Origin: Acetobacteraceae bacterium
Lineage (GTDB): Bacteria; Pseudomonadota; Alphaproteobacteria; Acetobacterales; Acetobacteraceae
Direction of reading: 5' to 3'
Assembly (NCBI GenBank): GCA_025452005.1
Contig: JANWJK010000101.1
Location: forward strand, 1-58,516
DNA length: 58,516 nucleotides
The notes under the pieces: model-generated
Told to the model about the DNA's origin: nothing
Databases searched by the model: none
Seen by the model: only the letters and a program-made list of their open reading frames with translations
Shown: piece by piece, positions 25,325-33,589 of the stretch
Numbering within the stretch: position 1 is the stretch's first letter
How the letters are laid out: each line of letters starts with the position of its first letter
Made by a program: the position numbers and the translations under genes

Positions 25325-26473
25325 ATGATACGTCAAAATCGTTCGCTTTTCGCGCAAGCGTCGGCGTTGCGCGGCATCGCCAGTCTCGCGGTTCTCGCTC
25401 TGTTGGCCGCCTGTGCCAGTCAGACACCACGCATCAGTTCGAAGCAGGAGGCCGCGCGTTACGCCGCGCATGCCCGCGGCAACTATGTCCCGCCTGGACC
25501 TCCCACGGACCCGTGGGGGCCATACATCCGCGAGGCCAGCAAGCGGTTCGACGTGCCGGATCTCTGGATCCGCTCGGTCATGCGCGTCGAGTCGGGCGGC
25601 AACGAATACCAGAACGGCCAGTTGATCACCTCCAGCGCCGGCGCCATGGGTCTGATGCAGGTGATGCCGGAGACCTACGACGAGTTGCGCGACCGCTACA
25701 GCCTGGGCGGCGATCCGTTCGATCCGCACGACAACATCCTCGCCGGCACCGCCTATCTGCGCGAGATGTACGACATCTACGGCTCGCCCGGCTTCCTCGC
25801 CGCTTACAACGCAGGGCCACGGCGACTCGACGACTATCTGAGCAACAACCGGCCGCTGCCGGATGAGACACGCCGCTACGTCGCAATGATCGGCCCCAAT
25901 ATCGTCGGGGTCAATCCGAGCAGCCGCTCGCCGGCCGAAGACTACGCGATGAACGCACTGCCGATCGAGATTCCAAGGGGCACGCGCTACGGCCGCTCGG
26001 TGCAGGTCGCCAGTAGCCGCGGCGGAGGCGGCCGGGTGCCGATGCGCGGGCCGGTCGAGGTCGCGCAGCTTCCCGAGCCGCCGCGGGCGGCAGCCGAGCC
26101 TTTGCCACAGCAATACGCGCTGGCCGCGCCACCACCGCCACCGCCGCGTGGTGGGTTCCGCCTGATCCAGCAGGCCGTGGCAGAGCCGATCCCGATGCGT
26201 CACGGCGGGTCGTCGACCGGCCACTGGGCCATCCAGGTGGGCGCCTATTCCAGCGAGAGCCTGGCCCACGCCGCACTCGGCACCGCGCGCGAGCATGCAC
26301 CGACGGAGCTGGCGGTTGCGCGCACCTCGGTATCCGGCGTGCATCAGGCACGTGGGCAATTGTATCGCGCGCGTTGGACCGGGCTGTCGCGCGACGCCGC
26401 GATACAGGCGTGCCAACGCCTCGCGCATGGCCGTACGAGCTGCATGGTGCTGTCGCCGGAATCGCAGTCGTAG
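25325..26473 (+). CDS. Lytic transglycosylase lipoprotein with C-terminal SPOR domain
   Basis: A 382-residue exported peptidoglycan lytic enzyme. LAVLALLAACASQ is a lipobox signal, so the protein should be membrane-anchored. The Slt-type SLT domain covers residues about 70-200: the catalytic Glu lies in RVESGGNEYQ, followed by GAMGLMQVMPETY and FLAAYNAGPRRLDDY, all family hallmarks. A Pro/Ala linker (EPPRAAAEPLPQ and a Pro run) joins a C-terminal SPOR domain (HWAIQVGAYSSE to SCMVL). The ribosome site GGGAGG lies about a dozen bases before the ATG. A 12-bp perfect hairpin follows the stop codon. The SPOR domain pairs well with that of the D,D-carboxypeptidase at 2148-3362. Confidence 0.91.
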   Translation: MIRQNRSLFAQASALRGIASLAVLALLAACASQTPRISSKQEAARYAAHARGNYVPPGPPTDPWGPYIREASKRFDVPDLWIRSVMRVESGGNEYQNGQLITSSAGAMGLMQVMPETYDELRDRYSLGGDPFDPHDNILAGTAYLREMYDIYGSPGFLAAYNAGPRRLDDYLSNNRPLPDETRRYVAMIGPNIVGVNPSSRSPAEDYAMNALPIEIPRGTRYGRSVQVASSRGGGGRVPMRGPVEVAQLPEPPRAAAEPLPQQYALAAPPPPPPRGGFRLIQQAVAEPIPMRHGGSSTGHWAIQVGAYSSESLAHAALGTAREHAPTELAVARTSVSGVHQARGQLYRARWTGLSRDAAIQACQRLAHGRTSCMVLSPESQS

Positions 26474-26495
26474 CGGCCACGACGTAGTCAACAGC

Positions 26496-26528
26496 AATCG
26501 AGGAGGCCTCGCCTCCTCGATTTCCTCC
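26496..26528 (+). terminator. Hairpin terminator after the lytic transglycosylase gene
   Basis: AATCGAGGAGGC and GCCTCCTCGATT form a perfect 12-bp stem around CTC, followed by TCCTCC. The T run is short, so it may be a weak intrinsic terminator or mRNA-stabilising stem; it lies about 22 nt past the stop codon. Confidence 0.6.
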
Positions 26529-26635
26529 GCCTGCGACAGCCTCCAACGGTGGACGGGCGACAGCGTCGGCATCGACACTCCCCAGCATGAGTAAAGCGGG
26601 ATAGGCTTCGCGGAGTTCTACGCGGGCACATCGTC

Positions 26636-28381
26636 ATGGACGACGCAAATCGTCGCCTGGCCGGCATCCTGGCAGCGGACGTTGTCGGCTATTCGGCCAT
26701 GGTCGGAACGGATGAGCCGGCCACATTGGCCCACGTGCGTCTGCTGCGCAGCGATCTCGTCGAGCCATTGGCGACCGCGCATGGCGGCCGGCTGTTCAAG
26801 ACCACAGGCGACGGCTTCCTGGCCGCATTCGCCAGTGCGGTGCAGGCGCTGCGCTGCGCCATAGCGATTCAGCATGCGTTGCACGCCCAGCCTGATGGTC
26901 TTCGCTTGCGCATAGGCGTGCATCAGGGCGAGGTGGTGGCGGAGGGCGACGATCTGCTAGGCGACGGTGTCATCATCGCAGCACGCCTGGAGCCGTTGGC
27001 CGAGCCAGGTGGCATCTGCATCTCCGCCCGTGTGCGTGAGGATGCCGCCGGCAAGATGGCGCTTGAGGTCGATGACCTTGGCACGCCGGCGCTGAAGAAC
27101 ATCGCAACCAGGATTCAGGTGTTTCGCGTGCGTCTAAGCGCGATTGAGCGCGCTGCCGTGCCACTGCCGGACAGGCCATCCATTGCGGTCCTGCCGTTCC
27201 AGAACATGAGCGGCGACCCCGAGCAGGAATATTTCGCCGACGGCATTGTGGAGGAGGTCATCACGGGGTTGTCGAGGATACCGTCGTTCTTTGTCATCGC
27301 CCGCAATTCGAGCTTTGCCTACAAGGGCAAGTCGCCCGACATCCGGCAGGTCGGCCGGGAACTCGGCGTGCGATACGCACTCGAGGGCAGCGTCCGCAAG
27401 GCGGGGACACGTGTGCGGATCACCGGTCAGCTTATTGATGCGACCACCGGCGCGCATCTCTGGGCGGACCGGTTCGAGGGCAATCTGACGGACATATTTC
27501 AGCTTCAGGATCAGGTGACAATCAGTGTGGTTGGCGCCATCGAGCCCAGGGTCCGAAAAGCGGAAATCGAGCGGGCACTGCGCAAGCCGACCGAAAATCT
27601 CGAAGCGTATGATCTCGTGCTTCGCGGCAGATGGAGCTTTGAGGCCGTCAATAAGGAACGGTACGACGAGTCGGCGCGCCTCTATCGTCGTGCCATCGCG
27701 CTCGATCCGAACTATGCACTTGCACACGCTCTTCTTGCCCGAACGCTATGGATGATCGCGGCCCAGCAACTCACCGAACCTTCAGAAGTCGACCTGGCAG
27801 AATACGTAAGCCTTGCCAGCGCCGCTGTGCAGCTTGGACAGGCGGACCCGGAAGCGCTAGGCGTTGCTGCTCACATCATCGCCCTCCCTGGCGGCGACAT
27901 GGCTGAGGCCATTGCGATCATAGATCGGGCACTTTCCCTGAACCCAAACTCAGCAGATGCACTGGCGATCAGCGGCATGCTGCGTGCCTATGCTGGCGAC
28001 ACTCAAATGGCGGTTCGACATCTGGAGGAGGCCAATCGGCTGAGCCCACTCGGCGTGCGAATCAACTTCAAGACATGGGGATTTCTTGTCGCGTGCTTTG
28101 TAGATGCCGACTACGCCGGTGCCGTCGAACGGGCCGCCGAAACATTGCGTGAGCATCCGAACAATGTAGCAGTATTGCGCTATCGTACCGCTGCTCTCGC
28201 GCTCCTCGGGCGTCTCGACGAAGCTCGTAATGCCGTCAATCAGCTTCTCGCCCTGAGACCGGGGCTGACGATTGCGCGGTGTCGCAGGCATGTCGAGGTC
28301 GAGATGAAAAACCCGTTCAAGCGGCCTGGCGTCGTCGAAGCGTACTACGAGGGACTTCGGCGCGCTGGTCTGCCGGAATGA
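26636..28381 (+). CDS. Class III cyclase-homology protein with TolB/FlgO-like and TPR regions; catalytic Asn replaced
   Basis: A 581-residue soluble protein. Residues about 8-125 form a class III adenylate/guanylate cyclase domain: metal Asp residues D15 (LAADVVGYS) and D59 (TGDGFLAAF) are intact, as are K55 and the transition-state Arg R117. The conserved Asn before it, normally in the sequence GVNIAARL, is Ile (I113), so activity is doubtful. Residues about 175-290 resemble the FlgO/TolB-N-like module that often follows in these fusions (PSIAVLPFQNMSGDPEQEYF). TPR-like repeats run from about residue 330 (RLYRRAIALDPNYALAHAL). Such proteins are abundant in Rhizobiales and Rhodospirillales and their outputs are mostly unknown. 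Start is the ATG at 26636. It converges with the TRAP gene. Confidence 0.87.
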   Translation: MDDANRRLAGILAADVVGYSAMVGTDEPATLAHVRLLRSDLVEPLATAHGGRLFKTTGDGFLAAFASAVQALRCAIAIQHALHAQPDGLRLRIGVHQGEVVAEGDDLLGDGVIIAARLEPLAEPGGICISARVREDAAGKMALEVDDLGTPALKNIATRIQVFRVRLSAIERAAVPLPDRPSIAVLPFQNMSGDPEQEYFADGIVEEVITGLSRIPSFFVIARNSSFAYKGKSPDIRQVGRELGVRYALEGSVRKAGTRVRITGQLIDATTGAHLWADRFEGNLTDIFQLQDQVTISVVGAIEPRVRKAEIERALRKPTENLEAYDLVLRGRWSFEAVNKERYDESARLYRRAIALDPNYALAHALLARTLWMIAAQQLTEPSEVDLAEYVSLASAAVQLGQADPEALGVAAHIIALPGGDMAEAIAIIDRALSLNPNSADALAISGMLRAYAGDTQMAVRHLEEANRLSPLGVRINFKTWGFLVACFVDADYAGAVERAAETLREHPNNVAVLRYRTAALALLGRLDEARNAVNQLLALRPGLTIARCRRHVEVEMKNPFKRPGVVEAYYEGLRRAGLPE

Positions 28382-28382
28382 A

Positions 28383-29399
28383 TCAGCGCTGGGCGGAAAC
28401 AAGACTGTCGTAGGCGGAACGCGCATCGGTGAAGCCGCCTGCCGCCAGCATATCCAGGTAGCGGTCCGCGGCCGGTCGCAATGCAGTCCGCCATTGCGCG
28501 AGCGTCGTTTCGTCTGGAACAATGATCTTATGGCCTGGTGCGTTGGCCCCGTCGCGCACCGGCCGATCCCACTTGTTCCACAACAGGCCGAAGCGCGTGA
28601 CCAGCGGGGCGCCCGACAGCTCATCGATCGCAGACCGAACATCGTCCGGCAGTGATTCGTACTTTCGTCGGTTCATCACCACGAAGAATGCCGAGGTGTA
28701 GAATGCGATGTCCGTGTGGTACTTCATGTATTCGTTGAAGCCAGGCAGCGGGTTGCCCCAGTTGGTGACGATACCGTCGATGCGGTGATCTTTCACCGCC
28801 GGCATCACATCGTTCACCTGAAGGACCACTGGCGTGGCGCCGAGTGCCTGCAACGCCGTGGCGACCGTCTTGTTCGGCGCGCGCAGCCGCTGGTCCCGCA
28901 GGTCGTCAGGTGCCACGATGCGCTTGTCAGCGGTGTGGATCAGACCGGGATTGTGTACGAACAAAGCGAGGACCTTGTAGTCCTTGTACTCATCGCCCAG
29001 CGCACCATCCTGGTAGAGCCCCCATAACGCACGCGACCCGCCGAGCGCGTCATGCACGACGAACGGCAGCTCGACGATCGAACTGCGCAGGAAACGATCG
29101 CCTTCGGCACCGCGCAGGCCGAGTGCGATATCGATGGTGCCATCCTTCACCTGCGTGGCCTGTTTCGTCACCTCGCCGAACGACGAGGAGGCATTGTAGA
29201 TTTCCACCTTCACGCCGCCGTTGGTCCTGGCTTCCAGCTCCTTCGCCCACGGCTGCGCGAAGTCCAGCTCGAAGAAACTGGCGGGGCCGAGGAAGTGGCT
29301 GAGCTTCAGCGTGATCGGCTGCTGCGCCGCGCCCGGCGTCCCGATGCCGGCGATCGCCAGCAGAACGCAGCAGATCGGCAGAATCTGCAGCCAGCGCAT
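28383..29399 (-). CDS. TRAP transporter substrate-binding protein (DctP family)
   Basis: A 338-residue periplasmic solute-binding protein for a tripartite ATP-independent transporter. A signal peptide (MRWLQILPICCVLLAIAGIG, cleavage near AAQQ) is followed by PITLKLSHFLGPASFFE, the opening strand of DctP proteins. LRGAEGDRF, RLRAPNKTVATALQALGATPV and GIVTNWGNPLPGF include the ligand-contacting Arg and the central helix. The DctQ and DctM membrane subunits are absent from the window. The ATG at 29399 has GGAGTGGC just upstream. It is divergent from the acyl-CoA synthetase gene by 124 nt, so a shared regulatory region and a role in taking up the organic acid that enzyme activates are possible, but unproven. 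Confidence 0.9.
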   Translation of the reverse strand: MRWLQILPICCVLLAIAGIGTPGAAQQPITLKLSHFLGPASFFELDFAQPWAKELEARTNGGVKVEIYNASSSFGEVTKQATQVKDGTIDIALGLRGAEGDRFLRSSIVELPFVVHDALGGSRALWGLYQDGALGDEYKDYKVLALFVHNPGLIHTADKRIVAPDDLRDQRLRAPNKTVATALQALGATPVVLQVNDVMPAVKDHRIDGIVTNWGNPLPGFNEYMKYHTDIAFYTSAFFVVMNRRKYESLPDDVRSAIDELSGAPLVTRFGLLWNKWDRPVRDGANAPGHKIIVPDETTLAQWRTALRPAADRYLDMLAAGGFTDARSAYDSLVSAQR

Positions 29400-29523
29400 G
29401 ATGCCACTCCACGGTCGGATCGGTCGCTGTGTCGCATGGGATCGTTGCGGCCGCAACGCTTGCCGCCGTGCCATGGCGGCGTCACACTGGATCGGAAGAC
29501 ACTATCGGGGAACGTCCGACATC

Positions 29524-31620
29524 ATGCCCGACGCCAGATTTGCCGGCCTCACGCCGCTGTTCGCGCCACGCTCGGTTGCCGTACTCGGCGCCTCCAGCGA
29601 TCCTACCCGTATCAGCGGACGGCCGCTGGCCTTCATGAAGGCCCAGGGCTTTCAGGGCGCGCTGTATCCGATCAATCCGAACCGCGCGGAGGTGCAGGGA
29701 CTGAAGGCGTACCCCTCGGTCGCCGACCTGCCGGAAACGCCCGACGTCGCGATCGTTGCGATCGCCGCGGAGATCGCCGAAAAGTCGATCACCGAACTGG
29801 CTGAACGCGGCGTGAAGGCGGCGGTGATGTTCACCGCGGGCTTCGCCGAAATGGACGAGGCGGGCGAGGCCGCGCAGCACCGGATGGTGGCGGTGGCGCG
29901 CAAGCACGGCATGCGCATTCTCGGGCCGAACTGTCTCGGCGTGTTCGACGCGCGCACCGCTTACTACGCGACGTTCTCCTCGTCGTTCGACAGCGGCTGG
30001 CCGGTCCTTGGCCGCATCGGCATCGCGTCGCAATCGGGCGCCTACGGCACGCACCTCTATACCCTGGCGCGCAACCGCGGCATCGGCGCCTCGCTGTGCA
30101 TCATGACCGGCAACGAGGCCGATGTGACTGTGGGCGAATGCATCGGCTGGCTTGCCGAGTGTCCGGAGGTCGACGTGATCGCGGTCTATGCCGAAGGCAT
30201 CCGCGAATCGCCCGGACTGATCGCGGCGTTCCAGGCGGCGCGCGCGGCGAAGAAGCCGATCGTCATGCAGAAGGTCGGCCGCAGCGAACTTGGCACCAAG
30301 GCGGCGAAATCGCACACCGCCTCGATCGCGGGCGACGATGCGGTGACCGAGGCGGTGATGGCCGAGTTCGGCGTGGTGCGCGCGCGCAACTCCGAGGAGA
30401 TGCTGGACATCGCGCACACCGCGACCCGGAAGATATATCCGGCGCGCAACACGCTCGGCGTGATCACCGTGTCGGGCGGCGCCGGCGTGCTGATGAGCGA
30501 TGTGGCCGATGCCGTCGGTCTGCCGATGCCGGAGATGCCGGAGGCGACGCAGAAAATGCTGCGCGACCTGGTGCCGTTCTGCGCGCCGCGCAACCCGGTG
30601 GATGCGACGGCGCAGGTCAGCAACGATGTGAAGCTGATCCACACCTTCACCGAGGCGATGGTGAAGGAGGGCGGCTACGCCTCGGTACTCGGTTTCTTCA
30701 GCATGACCGCATCGTCGCGCCGCTGGCCGGGCATTCGCGAGCAGGTCAACAAGGTACGCGAGGCCTATCCGGATCGGCTGTATGTGCTGTCGGTGATCAC
30801 CACCGATGAACGCCGCGCCGAACTGGAAGCCGACGGCTGGTGCGTGCATGAGGACCCGACGCGCGCGGTGACTGCGATCGCCGCAATGGGCCGCTTCGGC
30901 GCCGCATTCGCCGCGCCGGCCGGCGCTGCTCCGCCGATCGTGTCGCCGGTCACGCTGCCGGCGACGACGTCGAGCGAGGCTGAGGCGAAACGACTGCTCG
31001 CGGCCGCGGGTATCCAGTCCGCGCCGGAGCAGGCGTGCGACAGTGCCGAGGCGGCGGTTGCCGCGGCCGAACTGTTCGGCTTCCCCGTGGTGATGAAGAT
31101 CCTGTCGCCGGACATCGTGCACAAGTCGGAAATCGGCGGCGTGCTGCTGAATGTCGGCGATGTCGCCGCGGTGCACGATGGCTACGATCTTCTGCTGGCA
31201 CGCGGCAAACGCGCGGCGCCCACGGCGCGCATCGAGGGCGTGCTGGTCGCGAAACAGTTGCAGGGCGGCGTCGAGTGCATCCTGGGCATTCACCGCGACC
31301 CGGTGTTCGGCCCGATCGCGATGTTCGGGCTTGGCGGCATCTTCGTCGAGGTGATGAAGGACGTGGTATTCCGCCGCTGTCCGTTCGGCGACGACGTGGC
31401 GGAGGAAATGATCCGCTCTATCAAGGGCGCGCCGCTGCTGCTGGGTGCGCGAGGCCGGCCGAAGGCGGACATCAAGGCGCTGGCACACATGCTGGCGCGG
31501 CTGTCGGCATTCGCGCACGCGGCAGGACCGCGGCTGGCATCTATCGACCTCAATCCGGTGATTGCGATGCCGGAAGGCCATGGCGCTTTCGCAGTGGATG
31601 CGGTGGTGGAGGTGGGCTGA
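29524..31620 (+). CDS. NDP-forming acyl-CoA synthetase (acetate-CoA ligase family)
   Basis: A 698-residue fusion of the two halves of ADP-forming acyl-CoA synthetase. Order: CoA-binding domain (PRSVAVLGASSDPTRISGRP), succinyl-CoA-ligase-like domains with the phosphorylatable His (H264 in KAAKSHTASIAG), and a C-terminal ATP-grasp_5 domain from about residue 475 (FPVVMKILSPDIVHKSEIGG, GVLVAKQLQGGVECILG). Such enzymes make acyl-CoA from an acid, CoA and ATP with ADP release; substrate (acetate, phenylacetate, pimelate and others) is not fixed by sequence. The ATG at 29524 gives the family start MPDARFAGLTPLF. Divergent from the TRAP binding-protein gene; convergent with dhaL, with 17 bp between the stops. 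Confidence 0.9.
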   Translation: MPDARFAGLTPLFAPRSVAVLGASSDPTRISGRPLAFMKAQGFQGALYPINPNRAEVQGLKAYPSVADLPETPDVAIVAIAAEIAEKSITELAERGVKAAVMFTAGFAEMDEAGEAAQHRMVAVARKHGMRILGPNCLGVFDARTAYYATFSSSFDSGWPVLGRIGIASQSGAYGTHLYTLARNRGIGASLCIMTGNEADVTVGECIGWLAECPEVDVIAVYAEGIRESPGLIAAFQAARAAKKPIVMQKVGRSELGTKAAKSHTASIAGDDAVTEAVMAEFGVVRARNSEEMLDIAHTATRKIYPARNTLGVITVSGGAGVLMSDVADAVGLPMPEMPEATQKMLRDLVPFCAPRNPVDATAQVSNDVKLIHTFTEAMVKEGGYASVLGFFSMTASSRRWPGIREQVNKVREAYPDRLYVLSVITTDERRAELEADGWCVHEDPTRAVTAIAAMGRFGAAFAAPAGAAPPIVSPVTLPATTSSEAEAKRLLAAAGIQSAPEQACDSAEAAVAAAELFGFPVVMKILSPDIVHKSEIGGVLLNVGDVAAVHDGYDLLLARGKRAAPTARIEGVLVAKQLQGGVECILGIHRDPVFGPIAMFGLGGIFVEVMKDVVFRRCPFGDDVAEEMIRSIKGAPLLLGARGRPKADIKALAHMLARLSAFAHAAGPRLASIDLNPVIAMPEGHGAFAVDAVVEVG

Positions 31621-31637
31621 GCCGCGTCCGCGACGTG

Positions 31638-32240
31638 CTATCCGAGGCCGCGCAACATTTCTCTGAACGCCCGCATTCCCGGATCATCGAGCCCGACGGA
31701 TCGCTCGCCAAATATACGCGCGCGGCCGATCCGCGCCTGCATGCCACGCATCCGATCCAGCGCGGCTTCGACCGCGTCGGTCGCCGCCTGTAGGATCTCC
31801 GCTCCGTCCGTCCTGCCCTCGGCTGCACCGGCCGCGGCATCCAGCGCATCCAGCACGGTCTTGTCGCCGACCGCCGCCTTCCCGCGCGCGCTCATCGCCT
31901 CCAGTGCCCCACGCAGCAAAGCCGCAGTCTCGGACCACGTCACTTCGGTCCGGCCCCGCGTCGCCTTCGCGGCGGCCAGCAGACCGGTCGCCAGCAGCGT
32001 GCCATAGCTGGATCCCGATACCTTGGTGATGGCCTGGGCGCAGGCCATCAGGGCCATTCCGACATCCGCAGGCAGCGTGGGCAGAATGTCCTGCAACGCG
32101 CGCCCTCCACGCGTCATGGTGACGCCGAGATCGCCGTCGCCAAGTTGGCCGTCGAGCGCGTTCAGTTCATCGGCCACGGTTTCCATGTGAGCGGCGATGC
32201 GCCGCAGCCCGTCCGCCAGCACCGGTGTGGTGAGCGCCAT
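31638..32240 (-). CDS. DhaL-type kinase subunit (DAK2 domain)
   Basis: A 200-residue DAK2-fold nucleotide-binding subunit of dihydroxyacetone kinase. The metal cluster in LDGQLGDGDLGVTMTRG supplies the three Asp ligands; the usual DGDHG has Leu in place of His. Downstream, TKVSGSSYGTLLATGL and GDKTVLDALDAAAGA are the DhaL blocks that bind ADP/ATP. The ATG at 32240 follows the dhaK stop codon by a single base, so the pair is surely one transcript. No dhaM phosphocarrier or glycerol dehydrogenase is near, so the phosphate donor (ATP versus PTS) is open. The Leu variant also occurs in the partner (HLP instead of HEP), pointing to a DhaK/DhaL subclass with another sugar or ketotetrose substrate. 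Confidence 0.9.
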   Translation of the reverse strand: MALTTPVLADGLRRIAAHMETVADELNALDGQLGDGDLGVTMTRGGRALQDILPTLPADVGMALMACAQAITKVSGSSYGTLLATGLLAAAKATRGRTEVTWSETAALLRGALEAMSARGKAAVGDKTVLDALDAAAGAAEGRTDGAEILQAATDAVEAALDRMRGMQARIGRARIFGERSVGLDDPGMRAFREMLRGLG

Positions 32241-32241
32241 G

Positions 32242-33240
32242 TCACACCCGCCAGAACGAGCATTCAGCAGGTGCGTGCAGCAGCCGTTCCAGCTCGTCAT
32301 CCAGCTTGCACAGCGTGATGGACACGCCGGCCATTTCCATCGAGGTGGCGTAGCGGCCGACCAGCGGCATGACGCTGGCGGCGCCGATGCTGGCCAGCCG
32401 CGCGGCCACGACACGGTACAGGATGTAAAGTTCCTCGGGCGGCGTCGCACCGAGGCTGTTGACCAGCACCGATGCACGGTCGCCGCGCGCCAATGGCATG
32501 TCGGCGAGCAGGTGATCCATCATTTCGTCAGCGACCGCATCGGCGGGACGCAGCTTGCCGCGCCACACGCCGGGCTCGCCGTGAATGCCCATGCCCATTT
32601 CCATCTCATCCTCGGCGATGGTGAACGTGGGACGGCCGGCGGCCGGCACAGTGCAAGACGTCAGCGCGGCGCCGATGGTGCGGACGGCATCAGCCGCCTT
32701 CTGAGCCACGCGCGTCACCTCATCGAGGTCGGCGCCGGCCTCAGCCGCGGCGCCGGCGAGCTTGAATGCATACACCATGCCGGCGACACCGCGCCGCTTC
32801 TCCGCCTCCGACGCCGGCGCGCTGGCAACATCGTCGCTCAGCAACACAGTGGTGGAGCGCACGTCCTCCATCTCCAGCATGTCGCCCGCCATGTCGAAGT
32901 TCATGCAGTCGCCGCCGTAGTTGCCGTAGAGGCGCACCACGCCGGCACCACCACTCGCCGCCCGCATTGCCTCGGCCATCTGATCCACCGAGGGAGACGA
33001 GAACACCTCGCCGATGGCGCAGGCGTCCAGCAGGCCCTTGCCGACATAGCCGGTGAAGATCGGCAGATGGCCGGAGCCGCCGCCCGAGACGATGCCGACC
33101 TTGCCCGCGCTCGGTGCGCCAGGCCGCTTGATGACGCGACCACCTTCGCCGGCGCGTTCGTAGTATTGCGGGTGCGCGAGGACGAGGCCTTCGAGCATCT
33201 GCTCGACATAGAGTTGCGGATCGTTGAGGAGTTTCTTCAT
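32242..33240 (-). CDS. DhaK-type kinase substrate-binding subunit (variant)
   Basis: A 332-residue DhaK-fold subunit that holds the keto-sugar as a covalent hemiaminal. The covalent His is H220 in [17 protein letters not shown] keeps the general-base His, and D111 ([12 protein letters not shown]) is retained. However the next position is [10 protein letters not shown] where dihydroxyacetone kinases normally have HEPAHAGYVG. Such variants occur in DhaK-like kinases acting on other ketoses, e.g. erythrulose, in soil bacteria; the substrate here is an inference. The ATG at 33240 has GGAGGA upstream. It is followed by dhaL one base later. The gene is divergent from the 71-residue ORF at 33361. 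Confidence 0.9.
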   Translation of the reverse strand: MKKLLNDPQLYVEQMLEGLVLAHPQYYERAGEGGRVIKRPGAPSAGKVGIVSGGGSGHLPIFTGYVGKGLLDACAIGEVFSSPSVDQMAEAMRAASGGAGVVRLYGNYGGDCMNFDMAGDMLEMEDVRSTTVLLSDDVASAPASEAEKRRGVAGMVYAFKLAGAAAEAGADLDEVTRVAQKAADAVRTIGAALTSCTVPAAGRPTFTIAEDEMEMGMGIHGEPGVWRGKLRPADAVADEMMDHLLADMPLARGDRASVLVNSLGATPPEELYILYRVVAARLASIGAASVMPLVGRYATSMEMAGVSITLCKLDDELERLLHAPAECSFWRV

Positions 33241-33360
33241 AGGTTCCTCCTGGCCGCGATGGCGACGCGAGCTTGCTCTGGCGTGACGTTCACTGGCAAG
33301 CGCAGGCCTTGAACGCTGCCGCCCAGCCTGCCAAAACCGAGATGACAGCGGGGGACTGCC

Positions 33361-33576
33361 TTGAAGACGCCAAAGACCTTGAGCGAAGGCCAACGCGCCT
33401 ACGAAGCGAAGCGCGCGGCGAAGGCCGGGATGAGCCTGGAGAAATGGCTCGCCAGCAGGCAGCGCCAGCAGGAAGCCGACGCGCGCGCCAGGGAAAAGGC
33501 CGTCGAACCCGCGAAGACAGCCAAGAAACCGGGGCTGTTCGCCCGCCTGCTGGAGCGCGCGCACAAGCCGCTATAG
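33361..33576 (+). CDS. Small basic helical protein of unknown function
   Basis: A 71-residue highly charged protein (MKTPKTLSEGQRAYEAKRAA, then KAGMSLEKWLASR) predicted to be helical, with a Lys/Arg-rich C-terminal end. The start is TTG at 33361, with GGGGGA five bases upstream. Coding bias and the tight fit to the next gene (14 nt) support a real gene. No known domain is seen; it could bind nucleic acid. It lies between the divergent dhaK and the DUF429-like gene and reads with the latter. Confidence 0.6.
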   Translation: MKTPKTLSEGQRAYEAKRAAKAGMSLEKWLASRQRQQEADARAREKAVEPAKTAKKPGLFARLLERAHKPL

Positions 33577-33589
33577 CATCTGCTGCACC

